64,000 nucleotides of DNA from Sphingomonas sp. BK235 (GTDB lineage: Bacteria > Pseudomonadota > Alphaproteobacteria > Sphingomonadales > Sphingomonadaceae). Numbering within the stretch: the first letter of the stretch is position 1; every line of letters begins with the position of its first letter. A program made the position numbers and the translations under genes. Below are positions 1 to 11,147 of the stretch, in pieces. The stretch covers positions 1 through 64,000 of the forward strand of contig NZ_SLXN01000003.1 in NCBI RefSeq assembly GCF_004345855.1, given 5' to 3'. A model generated the notes under the pieces. The model did no database searches, was not told the DNA's origin, and saw nothing but the letters and a program-made list of their open reading frames with translations.

Positions 1-68
1 GACGTGAAACCCGACCGCGCCAATGGTACTACTGCCTAAGCAGTGGAAGAGTAGGTCGCCGCCAGGCA
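1..68 (+). rRNA. rrf: 5S ribosomal RNA, 3' part
   Basis: The first bases carry the conserved 3' half of bacterial 5S rRNA: CCCGACCGCGCCAATGGTAC near base 11, then GTAGGTCGCCGCCAGGCA ending near 68. The 5' half lies before the window. The 3' end is set by the GCCAGGCA that would pair with the missing 5' end, so it may be off by one or two bases. It marks the end of an rRNA operon transcribed into the window. Confidence 0.9.
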
Positions 69-121
69 TTGCAGCCCGCGCGTTGCACACCCATCACGAA
101 CAAGAACCCATTCACACACAC

Positions 122-141
122 CGCTCTCCACAAAGAGAGCG
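122..141 (+). terminator. stem-loop after the rRNA operon
   Basis: CGCTCTC at 122-128 and GAGAGCG at 135-141 form a perfect 7-bp stem with a 6-base loop about 55 bases after 5S. There is no clear T-run, so it may be a weak terminator or processing site rather than a classical intrinsic terminator. Confidence 0.3.
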
Positions 142-195
142 ATCCCCACAGCACCGGACCTTGCACCCACCCCTTCGATGAAGGCAGGAGGGGGC

Positions 196-1191
196 ATGGT
201 ACGTGCCCTTCTCGCGCTCGCGCTCGCCACCGGTCTCGTCGCGGCGACCCAGCAGCCGGCGATCGTGCCGCAGCCGCCGCTGCTTCCCTCCGGCCCCGAC
301 CCGCACATCGCGGCACGAGGCGGGTGGTTCTACGTGATGGTCACCCGCGGCGACCGGCTCGCGATCCGACGGACGCGTGACCTCGCGCGGCTAACCGACG
401 CCCCCGAGCAGATCGTCTGGCGCGCCCCCGCCACCGGCCCCAATGCGCGTTCGATCTGGGCACCCGAACTGCACCATATCGATGGGCGCTGGTATATCTA
501 TTACACCGCCGCCGCGGCGGGAAAGGACGACGACGCGCATCGCGGCGTGTTCGTGCTCGAGAATGATGCCGCCGACCCGCTCGCCGGCACGTGGCGCGAC
601 CGCGGCCGGATCAACACGCGGCTGCCCGGGCTCGACGGCACCACCTTCACCGCGCGCGGACGCCGCTGGTTCGTCTATTCGGCCTATGATGGCCCGGACA
701 GCGTGCTCGCGATCGCGCCCATGCGCGATCCCTGGACGCTGGCGCCCGGAGAGACCGTGATCGCGCGCCCGGATCAGCCGTGGGAGCGCCAGGGCGGGCG
801 CCAGATCCTGGAGGGCCCGGCGTTTCTGCGCGGACCCACCGGTGACCTCTTCCTCGCTTACTCGGGCAGCGCCTGCTGGTCGGACGGTTATGCCGTGGGC
901 GTGTTGCGCGCCGCTGCCGACGCCGACCCGCTCGACCCCCGCAGCTGGCACAAGGCGCCGCGGCCGATCCTGGCGAGCACCCCCGGCGCGCGCATCCATG
1001 CGCCCGGCCACAACGCCTTCTTCACCGCACGCGACGGCAGCGACTGGATCGTCTATCACGCCAATGCGGCGGCGGGGCAGGGATGTACCGCGCGCCGCGC
1101 GCCACGAGTCGCGCCGCTGCGATGGGACGCGACAGGGGCGCCGAGCGTCGCGCTCGACCGTCACGCCATGCCCGAGCCACCGCTTGACTGA
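196..1191 (+). CDS. glycoside hydrolase family 43 protein, exported
   Basis: A 331-residue exported enzyme of the GH43 five-bladed propeller fold, probably an arabinanase or arabinosidase/xylosidase acting on plant cell-wall glycans. The N-terminus is a signal peptide. GH43 signs are the early PDPHIA segment with the base Asp, the WAPELHHIDGRWYIYYT strand, LDGTTF, and ILEGPAF with the likely general-acid Glu. I chose the ATG at 196 because AGGAGG sits at 186-191; an in-frame ATG at 178 would put that ribosome-binding site inside the gene. It stands alone, between 5S and the SWIB gene. Exact substrate cannot be told from the sequence. Confidence 0.82.
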   Translation: MVRALLALALATGLVAATQQPAIVPQPPLLPSGPDPHIAARGGWFYVMVTRGDRLAIRRTRDLARLTDAPEQIVWRAPATGPNARSIWAPELHHIDGRWYIYYTAAAAGKDDDAHRGVFVLENDAADPLAGTWRDRGRINTRLPGLDGTTFTARGRRWFVYSAYDGPDSVLAIAPMRDPWTLAPGETVIARPDQPWERQGGRQILEGPAFLRGPTGDLFLAYSGSACWSDGYAVGVLRAAADADPLDPRSWHKAPRPILASTPGARIHAPGHNAFFTARDGSDWIVYHANAAAGQGCTARRAPRVAPLRWDATGAPSVALDRHAMPEPPLD

Positions 1192-1348
1192 CCGGCACGA
1201 CGCGAAAAGCCACCGTCCGCGGCGTGCCGGAGCGCACAAACGCATCGTTTAGCTTGCAGCTTCGTTCGCTCCGTGAGCAAACTACCGCCGCAGAGCATCG
1301 GCCGCTGGCGCCGTTGGGCATCTGATCTGCGAGAAAGAGGAGAGTGTG

Positions 1349-1690
1349 ATGGCACGATCAGCAGAGAAGCGCGGCAAGGATGAAACCGCCGCGGCCGAGA
1401 AGAAGGTCAAGACCACCGGCAAGTCCGCCGGCGGCGCGCGCGGCGGCATCACCGCGCCCGTAACGCCCTCGCCCGAGCTGGCCGAGATCGTCGGCAAGAA
1501 CGATCTGCCGCGAAGCGAGGTCGTCAGCAAGGTCTGGGACTACATCAAGAAGAACAACCTGCAGGACGAGAAGGACAAGCGGCAGATCAACGCCGACGAC
1601 AAACTGCAGAAGATTTTCGGCAAGAAGTCGGCGAGCATGTTCGAGATGAACAAGCACCTGAGCGCGCATCTCAGCGCCAAGAAGGCCTGA
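1349..1690 (+). CDS. SWIB/MDM2-domain protein
   Basis: A 113-residue basic protein. The first 45 residues are a Lys/Ala/Gly-rich low-complexity tail. The rest is a single SWIB/MDM2 domain (LPRSEVVSKVWDYIKKNNLQ, then KLQKIFGKK and MFEMNKHLSAHL), a fold known from eukaryotic chromatin remodelling subunits and also found in Chlamydia and some alphaproteobacteria. Its bacterial role is not settled; a DNA- or nucleoid-related function is a guess supported only by the basic tail. The start is ATG 1349 with AAAGAGGAGAG just upstream; the GTG directly before it is an alternative. Single gene. Confidence 0.88.
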   Translation: MARSAEKRGKDETAAAEKKVKTTGKSAGGARGGITAPVTPSPELAEIVGKNDLPRSEVVSKVWDYIKKNNLQDEKDKRQINADDKLQKIFGKKSASMFEMNKHLSAHLSAKKA

Positions 1691-1806
1691 CCGCCGCGCC
1701 GCGCGGGGGCGGGGGCATCGTGCCGCCGTCGCCCGCGCGGCGATCCCGCTTGCGTCCGCGGCGACGCGCGATACGCTTTGTCCTTCACGTAAAAGGGGCA
1801 TGGTGC

Positions 1807-3207
1807 ATGGCGATCGGGCGCAATCTGTTTCTCGTCGGCGCGGCGTTCGCGCTGACCGCGACGCCGGCCCTGGCGCAGAACAAGGGCGCCGCGATCGGTT
1901 CCGAGGCGCAGGCGCTGGAGATCGCGCAGCGCGCGATCACGTTCCGCAGCGTTGCCGGCGCGGGCAACCAGACCCCCCAGCTCGCCGCCTATCTTCGATC
2001 GGTGCTGATCGCCGGTGGTTTCGCGCCGAGCGATGTCACGGTCACGCCGGTCGACGACACCGCCTATCTGGTGGCGCGCTGGCGCGGCAGCGACCCGGCG
2101 GCCAAGCCGCTGGTGATCTCGGGCCATATCGACGTGGTCGAGGCCAAGCCCGCCGACTGGCAGCGCGATCCCTTCACCCCCGTGGTCGAGAACGGCTATC
2201 TCTACGGCCGCGGCGCCACCGACATGAAGCTGGACGCGGCGGTGGCGATGACCGCGCTGCTGCGGATGAAGCAGGCGGGGTACAAGCCGCGCCGCGACAT
2301 CGTGCTCGAATTCTCGGGCGACGAGGAGACGCGGATGAAGACCAGCGCGCTCATCGCCGAGCAGCTCAAGAATGCCGAGCTGGTGATCAACATCGACGGC
2401 GGGGGCGGGCGCTTCGCCGAGGACGGCAAGCCGCAGTTCTTCACCTGGAACGGCGCCGAGAAGACCTACGCCGACTTCGAGCTGACCGTCACCAACCCGG
2501 GCGGGCACAGCTCCGCGCCGCGGCCGCAGAATGCGATCAACCAGCTCTCCGCCGCGCTGGTGCGGATCGGGCAGTATCGTTTCACGCCGCAGCTCTCCGA
2601 CGTCACCCGGACGTTCTTCCGCGAGGCGGCCAAGCAGAAGACCGGTGAGCTCGCCGCCGCGATGCGCGCCTTCGCCGAGGATCCGAAGGACGAGAAGGCG
2701 ATCGCGGTGCTCGCCGCCGACCCGGCCTATGTCGGGCAGATCGGCACCACCTGCGTGTCGACGATGGTGTCGGGCGGGCACGCGCTCAACGCGCTGCCGC
2801 AACGCGCCACCGCCAACATCAACTGCCGCATCTTCCCCGGCGTGAAGCCCGCCGACGTCATGGCCACGCTCCAGCAGGTCGCGGCCGAGCCGGCGCTGAC
2901 GATCCGCGACGTGAGCGAGGGCTCGGTCGCCAATGATGCCTCGCCGATGCGGGCGGACTTCGTCGCGGCGGTGACCAAGGCGCTGAGCGCGTCCTGGCCG
3001 GGCGTGCCGGTGTTCCCGAGCATGTCGGCGGGGGCGAGCGACAGCATGTGGTTCCGCTATCACCACGTCCCGAGCTACGGCGCGAGCCCGACCTTCATGA
3101 AAGAGTCGGACGATTTCAGCCACGGGCTCAACGAGCGGACCGAGGTGCGCAACATCGCGCCGGGGATCCGCTACTATGTCTCGCTGTTCGGTGACCTGGC
3201 GCGGTAG
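1807..3207 (+). CDS. M20-family metallopeptidase/deacylase, exported
   Basis: A 466-residue di-zinc hydrolase of peptidase family M20 (ArgE/DapE/CPG2 type). Residues 1-24 are a signal peptide ending ALAQ, so it works in the periplasm. The metal-site pattern is complete: SGHID (His107, Asp109), RGATDMK (Asp139), GDEE (catalytic Glu173, ligand Glu174), and a late His in DFSHGLNE. The dimerisation insert with GGHSSAP follows near residue 235. It probably cleaves peptides or N-acyl amino acids. The start is ATG 1807, preceded by AAAAGGGG and giving a clean signal peptide; the reading frame stays open further upstream without a plausible start. Confidence 0.85.
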   Translation: MAIGRNLFLVGAAFALTATPALAQNKGAAIGSEAQALEIAQRAITFRSVAGAGNQTPQLAAYLRSVLIAGGFAPSDVTVTPVDDTAYLVARWRGSDPAAKPLVISGHIDVVEAKPADWQRDPFTPVVENGYLYGRGATDMKLDAAVAMTALLRMKQAGYKPRRDIVLEFSGDEETRMKTSALIAEQLKNAELVINIDGGGGRFAEDGKPQFFTWNGAEKTYADFELTVTNPGGHSSAPRPQNAINQLSAALVRIGQYRFTPQLSDVTRTFFREAAKQKTGELAAAMRAFAEDPKDEKAIAVLAADPAYVGQIGTTCVSTMVSGGHALNALPQRATANINCRIFPGVKPADVMATLQQVAAEPALTIRDVSEGSVANDASPMRADFVAAVTKALSASWPGVPVFPSMSAGASDSMWFRYHHVPSYGASPTFMKESDDFSHGLNERTEVRNIAPGIRYYVSLFGDLAR

Positions 3208-3605
3208 CGGCGCCGGGGTGGCTCGCGGCGCTTCGGCCGTCCCGACATGCCGGCAGTAGCGGTTCCATGCGGCCGGACCCAAGATGTTGATCGTCGCGGT
3301 AGCGGCTCGCCCTATCCGTCATCGCGGGCTCGACCCGGGATCCATGGTGCCGCGAGCGCCGCGGCGTTGCTCTCGCGGACGGATGGATCCCGGCTCAAGG
3401 CCGGGATGACAGGGTAGACCGCGTGGCCGGGGAAGGACCAGCAAACGGTTTCTCTCGTTGCAGCGTTGATCCGCACCCTTCGTCCGCACGCTCGCCGGGC
3501 GTGGCGCGGGACCGCCTCGTCGTGGCGACGTGACGGCAGGCTGCGACTCGTTCGGCCTGCTCCTGCCACCGCACTACCCGCCTGCTCACCTCAACCGGGT
3601 AGCGT
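3208..3605. other. 398-bp intergenic region
   Basis: Lies between the convergent ends of the M20 peptidase and ligA genes. It holds one long palindromic repeat (3317-3410). I see no gene or tRNA in the rest. Confidence 0.6.
3317..3410. repeat. palindromic repeat, type A
   Basis: Left arm CGTCATCGCGGGCTCGACCC followed by GGGATCCATGGTGCCGCGAG; right arm GGATCCCGGCTCAAGGCCGG then GATGAC. The two arms are near-inverted copies around a short centre. Same family as copies at 5921, 9265, 16113, 43194, 55966 and 61506. Confidence 0.85.
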
Positions 3606-5780
<2,175 letters not shown>

Positions 5781-5920
5781 CTAGCAAATAGCCGCGCGCT
5801 TACCCTTCCTCTCATCGTCATCTCCGCGGAGGCGACATCCGGACGCGCGGGTGTGGAAGGACGTAGCGGGCTGCCAGCGTCTCTGAAGCCCCGCCTTGGC
5901 GAAATTCTCGCGGGAGCCTT

Positions 5921-6016
5921 CGTCATCCCGGGCTTGACCCGGGATCCATCGCGCCGCGCGCGCCTTAGCCGTTGTTTCTGCGGCACCATGGATCCCGGCT
6001 CAAGGCCGGGATGACG
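5921..6016. repeat. palindromic repeat, type A
   Basis: CGTCATCCCGGGCTTGACCC / GGATCCATCGCGCCGCGCGC on the left and GCGGCACCATGGATCCCGGC / TCAAGGCCGGGATGACG on the right. It fills most of the gap between the ligA start and the Rrf2 gene stop. Confidence 0.9.
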
Positions 6017-6119
6017 GATAAGCAATCTCGCAGCGGCCTCGCTCCCGCGAGGATGACGGACGAGAGCGGAGAAAGTCGAGGGCGAACCCCACCACGAAAG
6101 ACCTATTATCGGCGGCCCC

Positions 6120-6136
6120 GCGGCAGTCGCTGCCGC
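6120..6136 (-). terminator. hairpin after the Rrf2 gene
   Basis: GCGGCAG and CTGCCGC pair perfectly around TCG, a few bases beyond the stop of the Rrf2 gene on the minus strand. No T-run follows, so termination is only suggested. Confidence 0.35.
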
Positions 6137-6142
6137 GTTCGC

Positions 6143-6574
6143 TCAAGCAGCGGCGAGCTGATTCGCGGTGGCGTCGGCCAGGCTGGTGCCGTCGAGGATG
6201 CGCGCGGTCTCGTCGCGCACGCGCATCATCGCGTGGCGGATCGCGCACTCGGCCTCGCTCTTGCAGTCCTTGCACGAGCGATAGGCGGTGCGGCTGACGC
6301 AGGGCACCAGCGCGAGCGGCCCCTCGATCACGCGGATCACCTCGCCGAGCGAGATCAGATGCGCCGGCCGCGACAGCACGTAACCGCCCATCTTGCCGCG
6401 GTGGCTGTGGAGCAGCCCGGCGTCGCGCAAATCGGCGAGGATCAGCTCGAGGAACTTGCGCGGCACGTTGGCCTCCGCGGCGATCCGGGTCATCGGGATC
6501 GGCGGCGATCCGGCCGGCGCGCCCGCCAGGAACAGCATGGAGCGAAGGGCGTAACGGGACCGCTGGGTGAGCAT
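6143..6574 (-). CDS. Rrf2-family transcriptional regulator, IscR-like
   Basis: A 143-residue winged-helix regulator of the Rrf2 family. The first 80 residues are the DNA-binding domain (SRYALRSMLFLA, RKFLELILADLRDAGL, RGKMGGYVLSRP). A Cys cluster follows (C-x8-C-x2-C-x5-C in the segment beginning CVSRTAYRSC), as in members that bind a [2Fe-2S] or [4Fe-4S] cluster such as IscR, RirA or NsrR. No isc/suf genes are nearby, so it may act elsewhere; sensing iron, NO or redox state is inferred. The ATG at 6574 starts the family's usual MLTQRSRYAL N-terminus; longer upstream frames are not plausible. A small inverted repeat directly upstream could be an autoregulatory operator. Confidence 0.85.
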   Translation of the reverse strand: MLTQRSRYALRSMLFLAGAPAGSPPIPMTRIAAEANVPRKFLELILADLRDAGLLHSHRGKMGGYVLSRPAHLISLGEVIRVIEGPLALVPCVSRTAYRSCKDCKSEAECAIRHAMMRVRDETARILDGTSLADATANQLAAA

Positions 6575-6596
6575 ATCGCAGTATATACAGGGATAT
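6574..6596 (-). promoter_or_regulatory. candidate Rrf2 autoregulatory site
   Basis: ATATC at 6574-6578 and GATAT at 6592-6596 form an inverted repeat around AT-rich GTATATAC, immediately upstream of (and touching) the Rrf2 start. AT-rich sequence is rare in this genome. It also lies about 145 bases before the GH95 start. Position is the only support. Confidence 0.3.
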
Positions 6597-6738
6597 TGTG
6601 GCGGGCAAATGGCCGACCGGGGCTTTTCCCCTTCTCGCCGCCGCGTTCGTCGCGCGCGATGGTTGGTCCGCGCCGTTCGCCGGGCTAAACCCCCGACCGA
6701 CGCGGTCATCACCGGCACGCGCGGCGGGAGGGTGCGGC

Positions 6739-9081
6739 ATGACAGGGCGAGAGGGCGTGACCCGGCGGGGCGCGATCGGGGCGGCGGCCGGATCGGCGGC
6801 GGCGGTCGCGCTCCCCGCGGTCGCGGCGCGCGCAGCGGCCGATACCTCACGGCTCTGGTATCGACAGCCCGCCACCGTCTGGACCGAGGCGCTGCCGCTC
6901 GGCAACGGTCGGCTCGGCGCGATGGTGTTCGGCGGCACCGCGCGCGAGCGGCTCCAGCTCAACGAGAACAGTCTGTGGGGCGGCGGACCCTATGATCCCG
7001 TCAACCCAACGGCGCGCGAGGCGTTGCCCGAGGTGCGGCGCCTCATCGCCGCGGGGCGCTACGCCGAGGCGCAGCGGCTCGCCGACGCCAAGGTGATGGC
7101 GAGGCCGCTCAGCCAGATGTCATACCAGCCGATCGGCGACCTGTTGCTCGACCTGCCCGGGCTGGGCACGGTGAGCGACTATCATCGTGAGCTGGACCTC
7201 GACGCGGCGCGGGCGTCGACCCGCTTCGTCGCGGACGGGGTGCGCTATCGGCGTGTGGCGGTGGCGTCGCCGATCGACGAGGTGATCGCGGTCGAAGTGA
7301 GCGCCGACCGCACCGGCGCGATCGACCTCGATATCGCGCTTGCCTCACCCCAGCGCGCGCGCGTCACCGCGCACGGCGACACGATCGCGCTGGAAGGACA
7401 GGCGCCGGACGAACATGGCGTCGCGGGGGCGACGCGCTTCGCCGCGCTGGTCCGCGTGCTGCCGCGCGGAGGAAGGCTGCGCGCGGACGGCGACCGGCTG
7501 GTGCTGCGCGGTGCCGATGCGGTGACGATCCTGGTCGCGATCGCGACGAGCTATCGCCGCTTCGACGACGTCGGCGGCGACGCGCGCGCGCTCGCGACGG
7601 CGCAGCTCGCGACCGCGGCGGCGCGGCCGTTCGCCCGGATCGCGGCCGATGCGGCCGCGGCGCATCGGCGGCTGTTCCGCCGCGTCACGCTCGATCTCGG
7701 CCGCACCGCGGCGGCGGACCGGCCGACCGACGAGCGCGTCCGCACCAGCCAGCACGTCGCCGATCCGGCGCTGGCGCAGCTGTATTTCGACTATGGCCGC
7801 TACCTGCTGATCTGCTCGTCGCGCGCGGGAGGTCAGCCCGCCAACCTGCAAGGATTGTGGAACGACCGCGTCAAACCGCCATGGGGTTCAAAGTACACGA
7901 TCAACATCAACACCGAGATGAACTATTGGCCGTCCGAGGCGACCGCGCTGCCCGAATGTACCGCGCCGCTGATCCAGATGGTGCGCGAGCTGGCGGTGAC
8001 GGGGGAGCGCACCGCGCGCGCCATGTACGGTGCGCGCGGCTGGGTGGCGCATCACAATACCGACGGATGGCGCGCCACCGCGCCGATCGACGGCGCCCCC
8101 TGGGGCCTGTGGCCGACCGGCGGCGCGTGGCTCTGCACGCATCTGTGGGACCGCTACGATTACGGCCGTGACCTCGGCTATCTCCGCTCGGTGTATCCGC
8201 TGATGCGCGGCGCGGCGCTGTTCTTCCTCGACACGCTCGTGGCCGATCGCGCCAGCGGGCATCTGATGACCAGCCCGTCGCTCTCCCCCGAGAACGTCCA
8301 CCCGCGCGGTGCCGCGCTGTGCGCCGGCCCGGCGATGGACCAGCAGATCCTGCGCGACCTGTTCGATCAGACCGCGCGCGCCGCCGGGCTGCTCGGCACC
8401 GACGCTGCCTTCGCGGGCGAGCTCGCCGCGGCGCGCGCGCGGCTCGCTCCGGACAAGATCGGCGCGCAGGGGCAATTGCAGGAGTGGCAGGAGGACTGGG
8501 ACGCCGCGGCGCCCGAGCCGCACCATCGCCACGTCTCGCACCTGTACGGCCTGTTCCCGAGCACGCAGATCGACGTCGATCGCACCCCGGCGCTGGCCGC
8601 GGCGGCGAAGCGCTCGCTCGAGCTGCGCGGCGACGAGTCGACCGGCTGGGCGACCGCGTGGCGCGCCAATCTGTGGGCGCGGCTGCGCGACGGCGATCAT
8701 GCGCACCGCATCCTCGCTTATCTGCTCGGCCCCGAGCGGACCTACCCGAACCTGTTTGACTCGCACCCGCCGTTCCAGATCGACGGCAATTTCGGCGGCG
8801 CGCGTGCGATCGCCGAGATGCTGATGCAGAGCGACGGCGACGAGATCCTGCTGCTCCCCGCGCTGCCGCGCGCGTGGCCGGGCGGCGCGGTGCGCGGGCT
8901 GCGCGCGAGGGGTGCACGGCGGGTCGACCTGACCTGGCGCGCGGGGGTGGTCGAGCGCGTCGCGATCACCGCCGACGTGGCGGGGTCGGTGACGGTGCGC
9001 GCCGGTACGAGACGCGTCACCGCGCGATTGGGTGCGGGCGAGGTGCTGCGGCTGCGCGGGCCGGACTTGCGACGCGGGTAG
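6739..9081 (+). CDS. glycoside hydrolase family 95, alpha-L-fucosidase-like, Tat-exported
   Basis: A 780-residue enzyme of the GH95 family (alpha-L-fucosidase/alpha-L-galactosidase), releasing terminal fucose or galactose from xyloglucan or other glycans by inversion. It begins with a twin-arginine signal (TRRGAIGAAAGS, residues 8-19). The N-terminal beta-sandwich follows (WYRQPATVWTEALPLGNGRL to about residue 270), then an (alpha/alpha)6 barrel with NINTEMNYWPSEA, SPSLSPEN and FQIDGNFGG, and a C-terminal beta domain. I chose ATG 6739, with GGGAGGG at 6726, because it puts the Tat motif near the N-terminus. Belongs functionally with the GH43 and esterase genes nearby. Confidence 0.9.
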   Translation: MTGREGVTRRGAIGAAAGSAAAVALPAVAARAAADTSRLWYRQPATVWTEALPLGNGRLGAMVFGGTARERLQLNENSLWGGGPYDPVNPTAREALPEVRRLIAAGRYAEAQRLADAKVMARPLSQMSYQPIGDLLLDLPGLGTVSDYHRELDLDAARASTRFVADGVRYRRVAVASPIDEVIAVEVSADRTGAIDLDIALASPQRARVTAHGDTIALEGQAPDEHGVAGATRFAALVRVLPRGGRLRADGDRLVLRGADAVTILVAIATSYRRFDDVGGDARALATAQLATAAARPFARIAADAAAAHRRLFRRVTLDLGRTAAADRPTDERVRTSQHVADPALAQLYFDYGRYLLICSSRAGGQPANLQGLWNDRVKPPWGSKYTININTEMNYWPSEATALPECTAPLIQMVRELAVTGERTARAMYGARGWVAHHNTDGWRATAPIDGAPWGLWPTGGAWLCTHLWDRYDYGRDLGYLRSVYPLMRGAALFFLDTLVADRASGHLMTSPSLSPENVHPRGAALCAGPAMDQQILRDLFDQTARAAGLLGTDAAFAGELAAARARLAPDKIGAQGQLQEWQEDWDAAAPEPHHRHVSHLYGLFPSTQIDVDRTPALAAAAKRSLELRGDESTGWATAWRANLWARLRDGDHAHRILAYLLGPERTYPNLFDSHPPFQIDGNFGGARAIAEMLMQSDGDEILLLPALPRAWPGGAVRGLRARGARRVDLTWRAGVVERVAITADVAGSVTVRAGTRRVTARLGAGEVLRLRGPDLRRG

Positions 9082-9104
9082 GATTGGATCCATCGACGCT
9101 GAAG

Positions 9105-9183
9105 CGTGCTCCGGCGAAAGCCGGAGCCCAGGGCCGCGAGGATGACGATCGCGGCACTGGGCTCCTGCTTGCGCAGGAGCACG
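9105..9183. repeat. palindromic repeat, type B
   Basis: CGTGCTCCGGCGAAAGCCGG then AGCCCAGGGCC on the left; GCACTGGGCTCCTGCTTGCG then CAGGAGCACG on the right. A different consensus from types A and C, but the same inverted design. Other copies at 29883 and 55875. Confidence 0.8.
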
Positions 9184-9264
9184 CTCGGCTTTCAGATGTC
9201 GCAGATCATAATCTGCCTCGCGCCTTCGTCTCCGGGTTGCGGCGAGCGCTCCAACTGCGCCCAG

Positions 9265-9361
9265 CCGTCATCCCGGACCTGGTCCGGGATCCACTGTGCC
9301 GCGAGCGCCTCCGGCCGTCGCGCGAGCGGATGAGTGGACCCCGAAGCGAGTCCGGGTGACG
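9265..9361. repeat. palindromic repeat, type A (divergent)
   Basis: CGTCATCCCGGACCTGGTCC / GGGATCCACTGTGCCGCGAG opposite GAGTGGACCCCGAAGCGAGT / CCGGGTGACG. The right arm is the most degenerate of the family. With the type B copy at 9105 it fills the 334-bp gap between the convergent GH95 and GH43 genes. Confidence 0.75.
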
Positions 9362-9415
9362 GGGAGCGAGATGCTCGATCCGATCGGGCCACGCAGCCGC
9401 GCCCGCGCGGCCCGA

Positions 9416-11074
9416 TCACGGCGCCTCGACGAACGGCCCGATCACGGTGCCGACGAAACCGCCGGCGCGCTGCGTGCTGAGGAAGGTCGTGTCGAGCCGC
9501 TCGGTCAGCGTTCGTCGCGCGCCGCCGACCGTATAGTCGAACGCCATCGTGCCGCCCTCGGCGCGGATCGTCAGCGTCACCGCGCTGCCGGCCTCGACCG
9601 GCGCCGAGGCGACCAACGTGTCGCTGTCCGCCAGGTCGCGCTGGTACAGCGCCACCATCGTCTTGCCGCCGACCCGCGTGACCGCGAACGCGAGCAGCGA
9701 ACGGTCGTTCTGCACCGCCGCCAGACCGGCGCGTGCGCCGTCGCGCTCGGGGGCGAAGCGCAGCACCGTCGATACCGTGGCGACATGGTGCTGCTGGCGC
9801 CGACCGAGGAAGGCGGGCGTGCCGCTCAGGTCGCCGAAGCGCGCGGCGGCGCTCAGCTCGAGCACACCCCCGGCGAGCCGGTAGAAAGGGCGGCGCGGCG
9901 TGCGGATGCCGATCCACTGCAGGCCGAGCGTGGCGCCGTCGAACTCGTCGACATAGCCGAAGTCGCCGCTGGTCGGCAGCGTCGGAGCGGGGCCGGCGGG
10001 AAGCCGGGCCCGCGCCGCGGTGAAAGGGATCGCGCGGCCACGCTCCAGGATGTGCGGCCAGCCGCCGCGCCACGTCACCGGCAGCAGGAAAGTCTCGCGA
10101 CCGATATTGTAATGGCCCTCGGCATAGGGGCGCGTCGCCAGGAAGGTCGCCCACCAGTCGCCGTTCTGCGTCTGCACCAGCTTGGCGTGCCCCGCCGAGG
10201 TGACCGGGTGCGCCCGGTTCGCGGGCAGATCGCGCTGGGTCAGGATCGGGTTGCCGGCATAGGGCATGAACGGTCCGCGCAGCGCGGGCGAGCGGAACAC
10301 CACCTGCGAGTGATTGTCGCCGGTGCCGCCCTCCGCCGCGGTGAGATAATAGAAGCCGTCCTTCTTGAGCAGGTGCGGCCCCTCGATCCACACCGGCTTG
10401 GTGGCGAGGTCGACGCCGCCGTTGACGAGCTGCGTGCTCTCCCCGACCATCTTGCCCGCGCGCCAGTCATATTCCTGCACCCACAGCGCGCGGTGGCCGT
10501 CGTAGCGCGGCGGCTCGTTGGGCGCGCGATTGTTGATGATGTAGGCGCGGTCGCCCTCCCAGAAGATCGACGGGTCGATCCCCTCGAACGGCAGCCAGAT
10601 CGGCTTGGACCAGGGGCCGGCAGGATCGCGCGCGGTGATGATGAAATTGCCGCCGCAGGAGACGCAGGTGTTGGCGATGTAGAAGACGCCGGCATGGTAG
10701 GAGATGTCCGGCGCGAACACCGCCTCCGATACGCGCCGACCGGTGAAGTCGAGCTGGTCCGGGCGGTCGATCGCATTGCCGATCTGAGTCCAGTCGACGA
10801 GGTTCGTCGAGCGGAACACCGGCAGGCCGGGAAAGTGCGCGAACGACGAGTTGACGAGGTAGTAATCGTCCCCGACCCGCGTGACCGACGGGTCTGGGTA
10901 ATAGCCGCTCAATATGGGGTTGCGATACTGGCCGGCGGACAGCGGCGCCTGCTCCTGCGTGCGGCCCTGATAGGTGAAGCGCTCGAACCGCGCGACCTGC
11001 GCTGAGGCCGTGGCGCTGACGAGCGTCAGCAGCGTGGCCGCAAGGGTGCCCATCCGCCTCGTGACTTGCCGCAT
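9416..11074 (-). CDS. glycoside hydrolase family 43 beta-xylosidase-like, exported
   Basis: A 552-residue two-domain GH43 enzyme, likely a beta-xylosidase or arabinofuranosidase. Residues 1-27 are a signal peptide ending ASAQ. The catalytic propeller shows GYYPDPSVTRVGDDYYLVNS (base Asp), GIDPSIF (pKa-tuning Asp) and WIEGPHLL (acid Glu). From about residue 350 a second domain resembles the beta-sandwich joined to many GH43 xylosidases (FGYVDEFDGATLGLQWIG onward). The start ATG 11074 has GGGAGAGG upstream; a longer frame to 11155 lacks a signal. It is divergent from the esterase gene, and a LacI-type operator-like site lies upstream. Confidence 0.88.
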   Translation of the reverse strand: MRQVTRRMGTLAATLLTLVSATASAQVARFERFTYQGRTQEQAPLSAGQYRNPILSGYYPDPSVTRVGDDYYLVNSSFAHFPGLPVFRSTNLVDWTQIGNAIDRPDQLDFTGRRVSEAVFAPDISYHAGVFYIANTCVSCGGNFIITARDPAGPWSKPIWLPFEGIDPSIFWEGDRAYIINNRAPNEPPRYDGHRALWVQEYDWRAGKMVGESTQLVNGGVDLATKPVWIEGPHLLKKDGFYYLTAAEGGTGDNHSQVVFRSPALRGPFMPYAGNPILTQRDLPANRAHPVTSAGHAKLVQTQNGDWWATFLATRPYAEGHYNIGRETFLLPVTWRGGWPHILERGRAIPFTAARARLPAGPAPTLPTSGDFGYVDEFDGATLGLQWIGIRTPRRPFYRLAGGVLELSAAARFGDLSGTPAFLGRRQQHHVATVSTVLRFAPERDGARAGLAAVQNDRSLLAFAVTRVGGKTMVALYQRDLADSDTLVASAPVEAGSAVTLTIRAEGGTMAFDYTVGGARRTLTERLDTTFLSTQRAGGFVGTVIGPFVEAP

Positions 11075-11110
11075 CTCGCCTCTCCCTTGTTTGTTACAGC
11101 GCATCGTTGA

Positions 11111-11124
11111 AGTTAACGCTACCA
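11111..11124 (-). promoter_or_regulatory. LacI-type operator-like site upstream of GH43
   Basis: On the minus strand this reads TGGTAGCGTTAACT, close to the alternating GGTA-CG-TACC palindromes bound by LacI-family sugar regulators. It lies 37 bases upstream of the GH43 start. Compare the better site at 12729. No LacI gene is in the window. Confidence 0.35.
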
Positions 11125-11147
11125 TGACAAGGCGCGACCTTTCCACC

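Noticed and set aside
70..195. A tRNA after the 5S gene, as found in many rRNA operons
   Set aside because: No cloverleaf or T-arm consensus is present in this stretch.
6598..6738. Upstream extension of the GH95 gene from a GTG at 6598
   Set aside because: It would bury the twin-arginine signal about 55 residues in; ATG 6739 with GGGAGGG fits better.
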